Source: Bordetella genomosp. 5
GTDB taxonomy: Bacteria; Pseudomonadota; Gammaproteobacteria; Burkholderiales; Burkholderiaceae_B
Length of the DNA stretch: 64,000 nucleotides
Assembly: GCF_002261475.1 (NCBI RefSeq)
Contig: NZ_NEVN01000002.1
Span: 419,846 to 483,845, forward strand
Reading direction: 5' to 3'
Shown piece after piece: positions 7,201 to 14,728 of the stretch. Under the pieces are notes generated by a model, which saw only the letters and a program-made list of their open reading frames with translations, did no database searches and was not told the origin of the DNA. Every line of letters begins with the position of its first letter. Within the stretch, counting starts at the first letter, position 1. The position numbers were made by a program, and so were the translations under genes.

Positions 7201-8376
7201 TCAAGCGTGTCGCTCGGCCATCGATGTGCCGAGCTGTTTGATCAGCGACGCCGTGTTGGCACTGGCCGCGCCCAGCGCGGCAAAGCCCCGCACGATGCCG
7301 ACGTCGTCCACGAAGCGCAGCTGCATGCCGCTCTCGATGCCGTCGGCGATCCATTGCCCCGTCGTCACGGGCGCGGGCGCAACCACTCGCACCGGACACG
7401 AGCCGCTCTTCACCGCGATGGGTGTCGTTTGATAACGCACCGAGGTCCGTTCGCCCGCGAGCGTCTTGGCCAGCGCCCGTGCCTGTTGTAGCAGCGGCGC
7501 GACAAACATCTGGACTTGCCCCTGGACCGCCGCGCAGTCGCCGATTGCGTAAACGCGCTCGTTCGAGGTCTGCAGGAACTCGTCGGTGATGATCCCGCGG
7601 TCGACCGCGAGCCCGGCGCTTGTCGCCAGGTCGATTCGGGGCGACAGGCCGGTGGCGATCACGATGAGGTCGGCGGCCAGCGTGGCACCCTGCGTCAGCA
7701 GGACGTTGGCGCAGCCGTCGCTCGTCTCGGTGATGCGCGCGACGGTGGTGCCGCCATGGAACTGGATGCCGTTGCCGGTCAGGCAATCCCGCAGATAGGT
7801 CTGCGCCGCGGCGGGCAGCAGCCGGGCGAGGGGCATCGGATCGACGCTGATCAGATGCGTGGCCAGCCCGTGCTTTGCCATGTCGTCGGCCAGCTCGACG
7901 CCGATCAGCCCCGCGCCGACTACGACCGCGGCACGCGCGGTCCGCGCCCGCTCATGGAGCGCCCGGAAGTCCTCCAGGTGATTCACGCTGCGGATCCAGG
8001 GACTGCCGTCGATCTCCACCGCGAGTGCATTCGGGCGCGCGCCCGTCGCGAAGACGAGATCCGCGTAGCCGATCGAGAATGGGCCCGCCTCTGCCTCGCA
8101 GTGCACCTCCCGGCTCGCGACGTCGACACGCGTGACGTGCGTCGACGGGTGAATGGTGATGCCGATTTGCTCGGCCAAGGCACTGGCCTGCTGGCTGATC
8201 AATTGTTCGGCGCTCTTGCCCGACGAGAGGGCATTCGACAGCTGAGGCTTGAGGTAGGCGGCGCCTGCGTCGTTGCAGACGACGACGACGGGCCGGTCAG
8301 ACCCCGACCGGCGCAGTTCGCGGGCCAGGTTGTAGCCGGCCATTCCGCTGCCGATGATCACGACGGTGTTCGTCAT
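7201..8376 (-). CDS. Rubredoxin-NAD(+) reductase-type FAD oxidoreductase
   Basis: A 391-residue flavoprotein that should pass electrons from NAD(P)H to the rubredoxin encoded 44 bases upstream. The FAD-binding GSGMAG lies at residues 9-14, the second dinucleotide fold has GAGLIG near residue 150, and the FAD-contact motif YAIGDCA lies near 280, all in the usual order. The start at 8376 gives MTNTVVIIG with the beta-strand immediately at the N-terminus; the upstream extension is not domain-like and overlaps the rubredoxin region. The pairing with rubredoxin and a histidine-box membrane enzyme repeats the layout of the alkane hydroxylase electron chain (AlkT/AlkG/AlkB). Putidaredoxin or ferredoxin reductases are close relatives, but the adjacent rubredoxin settles the partner. 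Confidence 0.88.
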   Translation of the reverse strand: MTNTVVIIGSGMAGYNLARELRRSGSDRPVVVVCNDAGAAYLKPQLSNALSSGKSAEQLISQQASALAEQIGITIHPSTHVTRVDVASREVHCEAEAGPFSIGYADLVFATGARPNALAVEIDGSPWIRSVNHLEDFRALHERARTARAAVVVGAGLIGVELADDMAKHGLATHLISVDPMPLARLLPAAAQTYLRDCLTGNGIQFHGGTTVARITETSDGCANVLLTQGATLAADLIVIATGLSPRIDLATSAGLAVDRGIITDEFLQTSNERVYAIGDCAAVQGQVQMFVAPLLQQARALAKTLAGERTSVRYQTTPIAVKSGSCPVRVVAPAPVTTGQWIADGIESGMQLRFVDDVGIVRGFAALGAASANTASLIKQLGTSMAERHA

Positions 8377-8420
8377 TTCGCGTTCCGTAAAAATGGTCGG
8401 TCGATGAGCGGGGCCGGTGT

Positions 8421-8585
8421 TCAGACCTCGACCATCTCGAAATCCGCCTTGCCCGCGCCGCACTCCGGACAGAGCCATGCGGCGGGGACATCCGCCCAGG
8501 CGGTGCCGGCGGGGAGGCCGTGGCTCGGCGCGCCTTCCGCCTCGTCATAGATCCACCCACAGATCACGCACATCCACGTTTTCAT
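8421..8585 (-). CDS. Rubredoxin
   Basis: A 54-residue electron carrier with one iron bound by four cysteines in two knuckles: C6-x2-C9 in MCVICGW and C39-x2-C42 in LCPECGA. The length and the aromatic residues (W4, Y13, W30, W37) are standard. The start at 8585 is the one used by the family; nine upstream codons are probably not translated. It is the first gene of the reductase-hydrolase-desaturase-dehydrogenase operon, 44 bases before the reductase start. About 50 bases upstream of its ATG is a palindrome that also occurs at the tetR promoter, so TetR control of this operon is likely. It should deliver electrons to the di-iron membrane enzyme. Confidence 0.93.
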   Translation of the reverse strand: MKTWMCVICGWIYDEAEGAPSHGLPAGTAWADVPAAWLCPECGAGKADFEMVEV

Positions 8586-8633
8586 GCTTGCTTCCCTGGT
8601 GCCGCGGCACACGCTGGGGCCGCGTCACAACAA

Positions 8634-8654
8634 TACTGTACTACTAGTACAATA
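8634..8654. promoter_or_regulatory. Palindrome upstream of rubredoxin operon (probable TetR operator 1)
   Basis: TACTGTAC and GTACAATA are separated by five bases. The site shares the pattern TACTGTAC-N5-GTACANTA with the site at 10460-10480. It lies in the promoter region of the minus-strand operon that starts with rubredoxin at 8585. No other regulator is encoded in the cluster, so the neighbouring TetR is the natural ligand. Confidence 0.65.
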
Positions 8655-8722
8655 AATGGTCGATCGAAATACACGCCGTGGTTTTCGCGGGATTCGCGGC
8701 CGCGGCATGCGATACGGCGGCT

Positions 8723-8748
8723 CGCCGCCCCGCGATGACGGGGCGGCG
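8723..8748 (-). terminator. GC-rich hairpin after the solute-binding protein gene
   Basis: CGCCGCCCCG (8723-8732) and CGGGGCGGCG (8739-8748) form a perfect 10-bp stem with a six-base loop, about 30 bases past the stop at 8780. No T-run follows on the minus strand, so it may be a weak or factor-assisted terminator or an mRNA-stabilising hairpin. Confidence 0.4.
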
Positions 8749-8779
8749 TAGCGACACTGGCCTGGCTGGGAGAAGCGGC

Positions 8780-10354
8780 TTACTTCTCGATGTAGACGTC
8801 GTCGAAGGTCTCGTTCAAACCGATCGCGGTCTTGACCAGATTCTTGACCTTGCTGCGGTAGAGAGTGGGGTACTCCATGTCGACGAGAAAGCCGTTGGCC
8901 ACGTCGTTGACGAGTGTCTTCTGCAGCGTGCTGTACATGGCCTCGCGTTTCGCCGGATCGACTTCGGAGGCGGCCTGCACCCAGAGCTTGTCGGCCTCGG
9001 GGTTGTTGTAGCCCTGAACGTTCGCGAAAGGCGATCCCTTCACCATGTTCGAGGCCACGTAGAGGCGTTGCACGCCCAGCGCGGGATCGCCGTACTGGTA
9101 GGTGAAGCTGGTCGTGATGTCGAAGTCCCAGTTGCCGGTGCGCGCGGCCCAGCCGCCCGCGTCCGTCGATTCGCTGTTCACCTTGAAGCCGAGCTGTTCC
9201 AGCACCTGCTTCGTGTACTCGTCCAGACGCTCCCACGTCGATCCATACGGCAGCCCGAGCTGACGGATCGTGTAGTCACCGGGGTTGATGCCGGATTCCT
9301 TGATCAGGGCGCGCGCCTTCTTCATGTCGAACGGGATGGGCGCGATCGACTTGTCGAAGAACATCTCGCTGGCCACGAACGGACTGGTCGAGACTTTGCC
9401 CTGGCCGAAAAAGATGGCGTTGACCACCAGTTGGCGATTCATCGCGTGCATGACGGCCTGGCGCACCTTCACATTGTCGAAGGGCGGCTTGCGCATGTTG
9501 AACACGAGGTAGGCTTGGGGCGAGAAGAGTTCCCAGCCCTTGGTGGTGTATTCGGTCCCGGCAACGGAGCGCAGCCGCTTGACGTCGACGTTGTCGATGT
9601 CGCCGCCGCGCAGCACATCGACGCTGCCGCGTTCGTAGGCGACGGCGCGCGACGCGGAGTCGGGGATGACGTTGAAGATCAGCTCGTCCAGATAGGGCAG
9701 GCCCGGCTTCCAGTAGGCGTCGTTGCGCTTGAGCTTGATGTGCTGGCCGCGTTTCCATTCATCGAACTTGAACGGCCCGGTGCCGATCGGCTTCTGGTTG
9801 GCCGGGTTCGTGGCGACGTCGGTGCCCGCGTACAGGTGCTTGGGCATGATCGGCACCGTGCCCGGATCGAACATCAGGATGAACGCGGGGAAGGGCGCGC
9901 TGAGCTTGATCACGACGGTGTGATCGTCGGTCTTCTCGATGCTCTGCAGGAACTTGCCCAGCACCACCTTGGTCCGGGCGTGCGTCTTCGGCAGAATCTC
10001 GGAGATGGTGTAGACCACGTCGTCGGCCGTGAAGTCCTTGCCGTCGTGCCACTTCACGCCCTCGCGCAGATGGAAGGTGTAGGTGAGCCCGTCGTCCGAA
10101 ATCTCCCACGACTTCGCCAGCCCGGGCTGGGGTTTCAGGTCGAACGAATAGGTCAGCAGGCTTTCGTAGATCTTGCCCGCGACGAACTGCGTCGGACTTT
10201 GCTGATTCAGCGCGGTGACCAGCGTGGGCGGCTCCGGCTGAACGATCATGCTGAGCGAGCCGCCTTTCGTCTGGGCGCTTGCACCGAAACAGGCAGCCAG
10301 CAGGCCGGCGGCCAATGCCATTTTGTACGTCGTTTTATTCGTGATGCCGAGCAT
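8780..10354 (-). CDS. Periplasmic peptide/nickel-type ABC solute-binding protein (SBP_bac_5)
   Basis: A 524-residue binding protein of the oligopeptide/dipeptide class. A signal peptide with hydrophobic core at about residues 11-25 ends at ASAQ. The mature protein follows the family order: PEPPTLVTALNQQSP near the N-terminus, then LAKSWEISDDGLTYTFHLREGVKWHDG, the typical binding-protein motif, near 85-110. It would capture a small peptide-like or amphipathic solute for an ABC importer. No permease or ATPase genes are adjacent, so it either works with a transporter encoded elsewhere or serves as a sensor or scavenger. It lies alone between two copies of the putative TetR operator, divergent from tetR, and so probably belongs to the same regulon as the oxygenase operon. 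Its ligand may be the substrate of that pathway. Confidence 0.9.
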   Translation of the reverse strand: MLGITNKTTYKMALAAGLLAACFGASAQTKGGSLSMIVQPEPPTLVTALNQQSPTQFVAGKIYESLLTYSFDLKPQPGLAKSWEISDDGLTYTFHLREGVKWHDGKDFTADDVVYTISEILPKTHARTKVVLGKFLQSIEKTDDHTVVIKLSAPFPAFILMFDPGTVPIMPKHLYAGTDVATNPANQKPIGTGPFKFDEWKRGQHIKLKRNDAYWKPGLPYLDELIFNVIPDSASRAVAYERGSVDVLRGGDIDNVDVKRLRSVAGTEYTTKGWELFSPQAYLVFNMRKPPFDNVKVRQAVMHAMNRQLVVNAIFFGQGKVSTSPFVASEMFFDKSIAPIPFDMKKARALIKESGINPGDYTIRQLGLPYGSTWERLDEYTKQVLEQLGFKVNSESTDAGGWAARTGNWDFDITTSFTYQYGDPALGVQRLYVASNMVKGSPFANVQGYNNPEADKLWVQAASEVDPAKREAMYSTLQKTLVNDVANGFLVDMEYPTLYRSKVKNLVKTAIGLNETFDDVYIEK

Positions 10355-10459
10355 TCGTTTTCCCCTTGCTGTAGCGTCACCCGTGCTTGGTCAGGTGTCG
10401 TGATGGCTGTTTTTGTCTTCGTCTTGCTCCGCGGCACGGAGCACCTCGTAGGACAGCGT

Positions 10460-10480
10460 TACTGTACTGGACGTACACTA
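10460..10480. promoter_or_regulatory. Palindrome between solute-binding protein and tetR (probable TetR operator 2)
   Basis: TACTGTAC and GTACACTA are separated by five bases, with the same spacing and nearly the same arms as the site at 8634-8654. It lies between the divergent starts at 10354 (minus) and 10527 (plus), about 47 bases before the tetR ATG. That fits autoregulation together with control of the binding-protein gene. Confidence 0.68.
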
Positions 10481-10526
10481 ATTGAGAATAGGGGTTTTCC
10501 TAGCAGCGTGGGATGGAGACACTCGC

Positions 10527-11129
10527 ATGACACAGACAGCGGCTGGTGATCGGAAAGTGCGCCAGACGAGAAGTCCGGGCAGGCCGCGTTCCATCGAGGC
10601 CACGGAGGCCGTGCTCGACGCCGCGTATCGGCTGAGCGCGGCGCACGGACTGCGCGGCGCGACGATCCAGGCGATCGCCGACGACACCGGCGTGTCCAAG
10701 ATGACGATCTACAAGTGGTGGGAAAATCGCCTGCATCTGTTGATCGACGCGTTTCTGCGCAAAGCCAATCAGGCGCTTCCGCTCGGTCCGAACGGCACGG
10801 CCAAGGAAATCATCTGTGCCCATGCCGAGCTCTACGTGACAGAGCTGCAGGGGGATCTGGGGCGGGTGCAGCTGGCCGTGCTGGCCGAGTGCATGGCCGA
10901 AACCGGCAGCACCGAGCTGTTCGTGAGCCGGTATCTGAGCATCCGGCGCGAGCGCGGCGTCGAGGTGATCCGCCGCGGTCAGAAGTCAGGTGAGATCAAG
11001 TCCAGGCGGCCGCCCGAAGACGTATACGACCAGATCTACGGCACGATTTTCTACCGCTCTCAGTTCGGTCTCGCCGGGCTGGACAGCGCCTTCGTCAAGT
11101 CCTTGATCGAGGCCAGCACCGGCGAATGA
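10527..11129 (+). CDS. TetR-family transcriptional regulator of the oxygenase cluster
   Basis: A 200-residue regulator. The N-terminal TetR helix-turn-helix is clear at about residues 25-70 (LRGATIQAIADDTGVSKMTIYKWWENR), preceded by an Arg-rich arm (RSPGRPRS). The C-terminal ligand domain of about 125 residues ends in FGLAGLDSAFVKSLIEA, a TetR_C type often seen in regulators of efflux or catabolic genes. The ATG at 10527 is preferred; an in-frame TTG at 10482 would place the start right after the operator. Two shared palindromes, one just upstream and one at the rubredoxin promoter, suggest that it represses itself, the binding-protein gene and the oxygenase operon until an effector is present. 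Confidence 0.9.
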   Translation: MTQTAAGDRKVRQTRSPGRPRSIEATEAVLDAAYRLSAAHGLRGATIQAIADDTGVSKMTIYKWWENRLHLLIDAFLRKANQALPLGPNGTAKEIICAHAELYVTELQGDLGRVQLAVLAECMAETGSTELFVSRYLSIRRERGVEVIRRGQKSGEIKSRRPPEDVYDQIYGTIFYRSQFGLAGLDSAFVKSLIEASTGE

Positions 11130-11238
11130 CGCCAACGTCGGCCTGTGCGCCGAACGGCGGCGCGACGCCTCCCGGTGCCCGCATCGCGGCGGGCCCGGGC
11201 GACGGCATGTCGTCAACGAAGGCGCGGCAGGACGAGCT

Positions 11239-12639
11239 TCAGGCGCGCTGATCCATGAACCGGCCCAGGTCGTGCGGCGGCGCGCCGTCGCGCGGATCGA
11301 GCTGCACGTCCGGCGGCGTCTGCGGCGTGATCGGCCACTGCCAGATCTCACCCAGCGTGGTGCGGCCCACGTCCATCGGCGCGATCACGCTGCCCTTGAG
11401 TTCGCTGATGTAAGCCGGGATGTCGTCGCCCTTGGGCAGGTCCTGGGCATGCGTGTGATCGGCGATGCCCGCGCCGATCGCGCCGAGCAACTGGTCGATC
11501 TCGTTGCGCACCGCATTGAGCGAGTAGACCATCATGGTGTCGTGGGCCGCGCCGAAGTCGCTCGCGATGAGCTCGCTCAGGTTTTGATATTGCTGCGTCG
11601 CGAGCTTGTTCTCGAGGCGCGCGCCGCGCAGCTCCATATTGCTTGCCGTGCGGTCCGAAAGCTCGAGCGTCTCGGTCCGGCCGGCGGCCTCGAAGCGCGC
11701 CTGGAACACCGCGGGCTGGTCGGGATTGCGCGTCACGCCCTTGAAGTTGGCGCTGCTGAAGAACGGGTCGTCGAGCCTGTCGGTGATCGCCTGGCGGTCG
11801 GTGGCGCTGTCGGCCATGTCCTGCACGCTCTCGCGCGTGGCCTGCGCCGTGTCGCGCGAGGCCAGCAGCTGGTTGGCGAGACTCAGGCCTTCGCGCGCCT
11901 TGGTCGCCATCACGTCGGTGAGGGTGGCACGATCCTGGATGGCCACGGTGCCGAGTTCGAGCCCCTCGACCGAGAGCGTCGCCGCGGAAAACGCATCGTT
12001 GATGGACACCTGCGGGAAGAGATTGCGATCGGCGCCGCCGAGCCCTGGCAACGAGTGCAGGATGACGCCGAATTTTTCGAGCGCGACGCCGGGGTGATCG
12101 AAGCCGGCGCCGTTCGCATGGACCGCGTTCATCTCGCGGAATTGCTCGTGCAACTGTCGCATCGTGGCGCTGGCATCGATGCCTTGCCGCTCGTGCAGAT
12201 GGTGCCCCAGGTTCGACAGCATCGTGAAGTCCTTGAACACGGCCAGCGTGTAGCCGGTGCCGATCGGCAGGTCCTGCGCCGCGGCCAGCGGCTTGTCGTT
12301 CACGCTGATGCTGTATGACCAGGTGCGGGTCGCCGGATTCTCCGCGACATCCAGGCGGGCCAGGGCGGTGTGCGCAGGCTCGAGCGCCTGTTGCAGGTTG
12401 CTCAGGTGCACCAGCAGATTCTCATGCGCGGCGAGATCGCCCGCGGCGCCCTGTGACGGGGTATGCAGTGCGTCGAAGGCCTGCTTGATGGCTTCTTTCT
12501 TGGCGCCGCCCCGGAAGAAGTCCTTGATGCTGTCGAACACGCCCATGCGTTGGGCCTCGCCCAGCGTTTCGGCCTGCGCAATGTGGTCCATGCGCGACTG
12601 GCTGAGATTCACGCCGTTGTAACTTACGCTCGTAGTCAT
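11239..12639 (-). CDS. Protein of unknown function with SifA-like N-terminal motif (candidate type III effector)
   Basis: A 466-residue soluble protein with no signal peptide or membrane segment. I do not recognise its main domain. The N-terminus is Ser/Thr/Asn/Gln-rich (residues 1-17), then MGVFDSIKDFFRGGAKKEA (32-50) leads into a helix and a second helical block to about residue 85. Salmonella SPI-2 effectors such as SifA carry WEK(I/M)xxFF (WEKIKDFF in SifA) at about the same position, as the conserved translocation signal, followed by a similar helical block. IKDFF here (38-42) matches except for the WEK part. The remaining 380 residues are mixed and include several HxxH or HH pairs but no known catalytic set. 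The start at 12639 has a GAGAGGA ribosome site. The gene is monocistronic or follows the diguanylate cyclase gene by 85 bases. No secretion genes or chaperone gene lie in the window, so the effector call is a hypothesis. Confidence 0.5.
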   Translation of the reverse strand: MTTSVSYNGVNLSQSRMDHIAQAETLGEAQRMGVFDSIKDFFRGGAKKEAIKQAFDALHTPSQGAAGDLAAHENLLVHLSNLQQALEPAHTALARLDVAENPATRTWSYSISVNDKPLAAAQDLPIGTGYTLAVFKDFTMLSNLGHHLHERQGIDASATMRQLHEQFREMNAVHANGAGFDHPGVALEKFGVILHSLPGLGGADRNLFPQVSINDAFSAATLSVEGLELGTVAIQDRATLTDVMATKAREGLSLANQLLASRDTAQATRESVQDMADSATDRQAITDRLDDPFFSSANFKGVTRNPDQPAVFQARFEAAGRTETLELSDRTASNMELRGARLENKLATQQYQNLSELIASDFGAAHDTMMVYSLNAVRNEIDQLLGAIGAGIADHTHAQDLPKGDDIPAYISELKGSVIAPMDVGRTTLGEIWQWPITPQTPPDVQLDPRDGAPPHDLGRFMDQRA

Positions 12640-12724
12640 ACCGAATCCTCTCGCGGGCGGGTCCCGGAACGTGGGTACCCGAATGCCCGTGAGTAACGGC
12701 GCGGCGCGGATCGTTCCGTTGCGG

Positions 12725-14314
12725 CTATGTGGACGCCGCCGGCCCGCCGATGGGCGAGGCGGGATGCGCGCGGCCGCGGCCCGCGGCCTTGGCGGCGTAG
12801 AGCGCGCGATCGGCGAGCTCCAGCAGGCTGTCCAGATCCGCCGCATCCTGCGGGAACATCGCGATGCCGGCCGAGGCGCCCACCTGCTGCAGGACCGCCG
12901 GGTAGGGCGCCGAGAGCGCGCGGATCAGCTCCTCGGCCAGGCGCATCGCCTGGTCCCGATCGGTGTCTTCGAGCAGCACCACGAACTCGTCGCCACCGAA
13001 GCGCGCGACGATGTCGGCGCTGCGCAGGGTGTTGCGCATGCGGTCGGCGGCGATGCGCAGGACCAGGTCGCCGAGGCCGTGCCCGTTCCTGTCGTTGACC
13101 TCCTTGAAGTTGTCGAGGTCGAGCGCGAGCAGCGCCACCGGCCGGCCGGTGCGCTGAGCCGCCGCGAGCGCGTGCAGGGCGAGTTCGCGGAACAGCAGTC
13201 GGTTGCTGAGCGCCGTGAGCGGGTCGTGATACGCCAGCTCCTGGGTCTTGATGAGCATCTGCGAGGCATGCGTCAGCGCGTCTCCCAGCGCCGCGGTTTC
13301 GCGGAAGCGGGTGGCCGGCACCTCGATCTCACCGCCGTTGCCCAGCGCCACGGCGGGCTCGATCAGCGCCGCGACGGACGCCTCGATCATGCGGCCCAGG
13401 CGATACGCCAGCAGCATGCCGCTCAGGATGATGGCTCCGCCGGTCAGCATCACCAGCAGCATCGAGCGCCGCAGCCCCGCTGCCAGCTCGGCAATCGGCG
13501 CGCCCACCGCCACGGCCCATTGCGCATCGGTGCTGTGGGTGAAGGCGGTCAGGACGGGAATGCCTTCCTTGGTTTCGCTCTGGAGCGTGCCCTCGCGTTG
13601 AGATTTGATCGACTCGGCCAGGCTGCCCACGGCCGACTGGCCGATGTAGCGGGCATCATCGCGGCTGCGGCCCACGATGACCGCGTTGCTGTCGAGCGCC
13701 GCCGCCACCCAGCCGGTATCGAGCTGGTGGCGCTGCAGGATCTGGCTGATGCGAATGGGGCGGATGCCGGCGCTGAGCGTATACGGCACGGTTGCCCCGA
13801 TCTCCACGGGCACGCTCACGGCCAGCGTCAGCTCGCCGCCGATCGCCGTATGAAACAGGCCCGACACCGTGGTCTTGCGCTCGTCGATGGCCTGGCTCAG
13901 CGTGCCGGCCGGAATGGCGCTGCGCACCGGCACGGCGGGGTAGTGCCGATCCGTGTTGAGGACTTGCATGCCTTGCGGATCGATCAGCAGGTAGCCGTCG
14001 ACGTTCTGCAGCCGCAGGGCGTCTTCGATGCGCCGGTAGAACGATTCCATGTCGCCGCGGGCCAGGTCTTCGGCCGTGGCCAGCACGCGCAGGCCGGCTT
14101 CGATGCCGTGCAGCTCGCGCTCGACCTCGGCCACCAGGTTGCGTGCCGTGGATATCGCCGACTCGAACACGCGCTCCTTGCGCAGCAGGTAGTCCTGATA
14201 GACGGCACCCGCGGCGACCAGCGCGGCGGGCACGGTACAGACCAGGACCAGCGCCACCAGAGCCGCCCGCAGAGTGGGGCGGCGCCGGACGGGGCGGGCG
14301 GGGGCGTGATCCAT
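12725..14314 (-). CDS. Membrane-anchored diguanylate cyclase (GGDEF)
   Basis: A 529-residue sensor enzyme making cyclic di-GMP from two GTP. Layout: a short cytoplasmic Arg-rich start, membrane segment 1 at about residues 17-37, a periplasmic sensor of roughly 235 residues (Cache-like, with the YLLIDPQGMQVLNTD pattern), membrane segment 2 at about 277-300, a HAMP-like linker, then the GGDEF domain from about 370. The active site is intact: RFGGDEF with GGDEF at 440-444. The inhibitory site RSAD lies exactly five residues before that motif's IVARF start, so feedback by c-di-GMP is expected. There is no EAL domain. The gene is divergent from livJ. The periplasmic ligand is unknown; being next to an amino-acid transporter is suggestive but not evidence. 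Confidence 0.93.
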   Translation of the reverse strand: MDHAPARPVRRRPTLRAALVALVLVCTVPAALVAAGAVYQDYLLRKERVFESAISTARNLVAEVERELHGIEAGLRVLATAEDLARGDMESFYRRIEDALRLQNVDGYLLIDPQGMQVLNTDRHYPAVPVRSAIPAGTLSQAIDERKTTVSGLFHTAIGGELTLAVSVPVEIGATVPYTLSAGIRPIRISQILQRHQLDTGWVAAALDSNAVIVGRSRDDARYIGQSAVGSLAESIKSQREGTLQSETKEGIPVLTAFTHSTDAQWAVAVGAPIAELAAGLRRSMLLVMLTGGAIILSGMLLAYRLGRMIEASVAALIEPAVALGNGGEIEVPATRFRETAALGDALTHASQMLIKTQELAYHDPLTALSNRLLFRELALHALAAAQRTGRPVALLALDLDNFKEVNDRNGHGLGDLVLRIAADRMRNTLRSADIVARFGGDEFVVLLEDTDRDQAMRLAEELIRALSAPYPAVLQQVGASAGIAMFPQDAADLDSLLELADRALYAAKAAGRGRAHPASPIGGPAAST

Positions 14315-14728
14315 GACGCAGCGATGCCTTTGTTATGGGACGGTCGGCGTGTCTCGTGGGCGGTGAGGCGGCAGCGCCGTTTGCTTAGGGTAGTCGGTTT
14401 GCGGAAAAAAGGGTCAAGTGGCGTGAGGGTGTTGCAGGAATGCGAAGCGGTGTGACGGTTAGCCGGAAATTTGCGAGCGCCCGGTCCTTCAAAGCGCGGG
14501 ATGTCGGGCTGAATCGGGAGGCCGCCGGAGCATGGCGCAAGCCTGTTGCGTAAACCCCGATATCGAACCTTATTTATTGCGTATTTTCACCGCTACGCCG
14601 CGTGTTCAAAGGTGTAATATCAGCGCTCGCCAAGGCCTGTGCCCATCTGTAACGACGCACTTATTCGCGCCGTGGAGCTCGCCGGCACACAACATCACAT
14701 CGAGACAAACGGATTGAGGGGTAGTGAC
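14315..14728. other. Divergent intergenic region of about 410 bases between the cyclase and livJ
   Basis: No gene is supported here. The right half is AT-richer than the surroundings and probably holds the livJ promoter; a TAATAT hexamer near 14616 could be its -10, but no convincing -35 pairs with it. A GAGGGG ribosome site precedes the livJ ATG. No clear operator palindrome is seen. Confidence 0.5.

Noticed and set aside
6179..7786. 535-residue minus-strand frame overlapping the hydrolase and reductase genes
   Set aside because: Arg-rich shadow in a different frame of the same strand; both real genes have intact motifs and correct starts.
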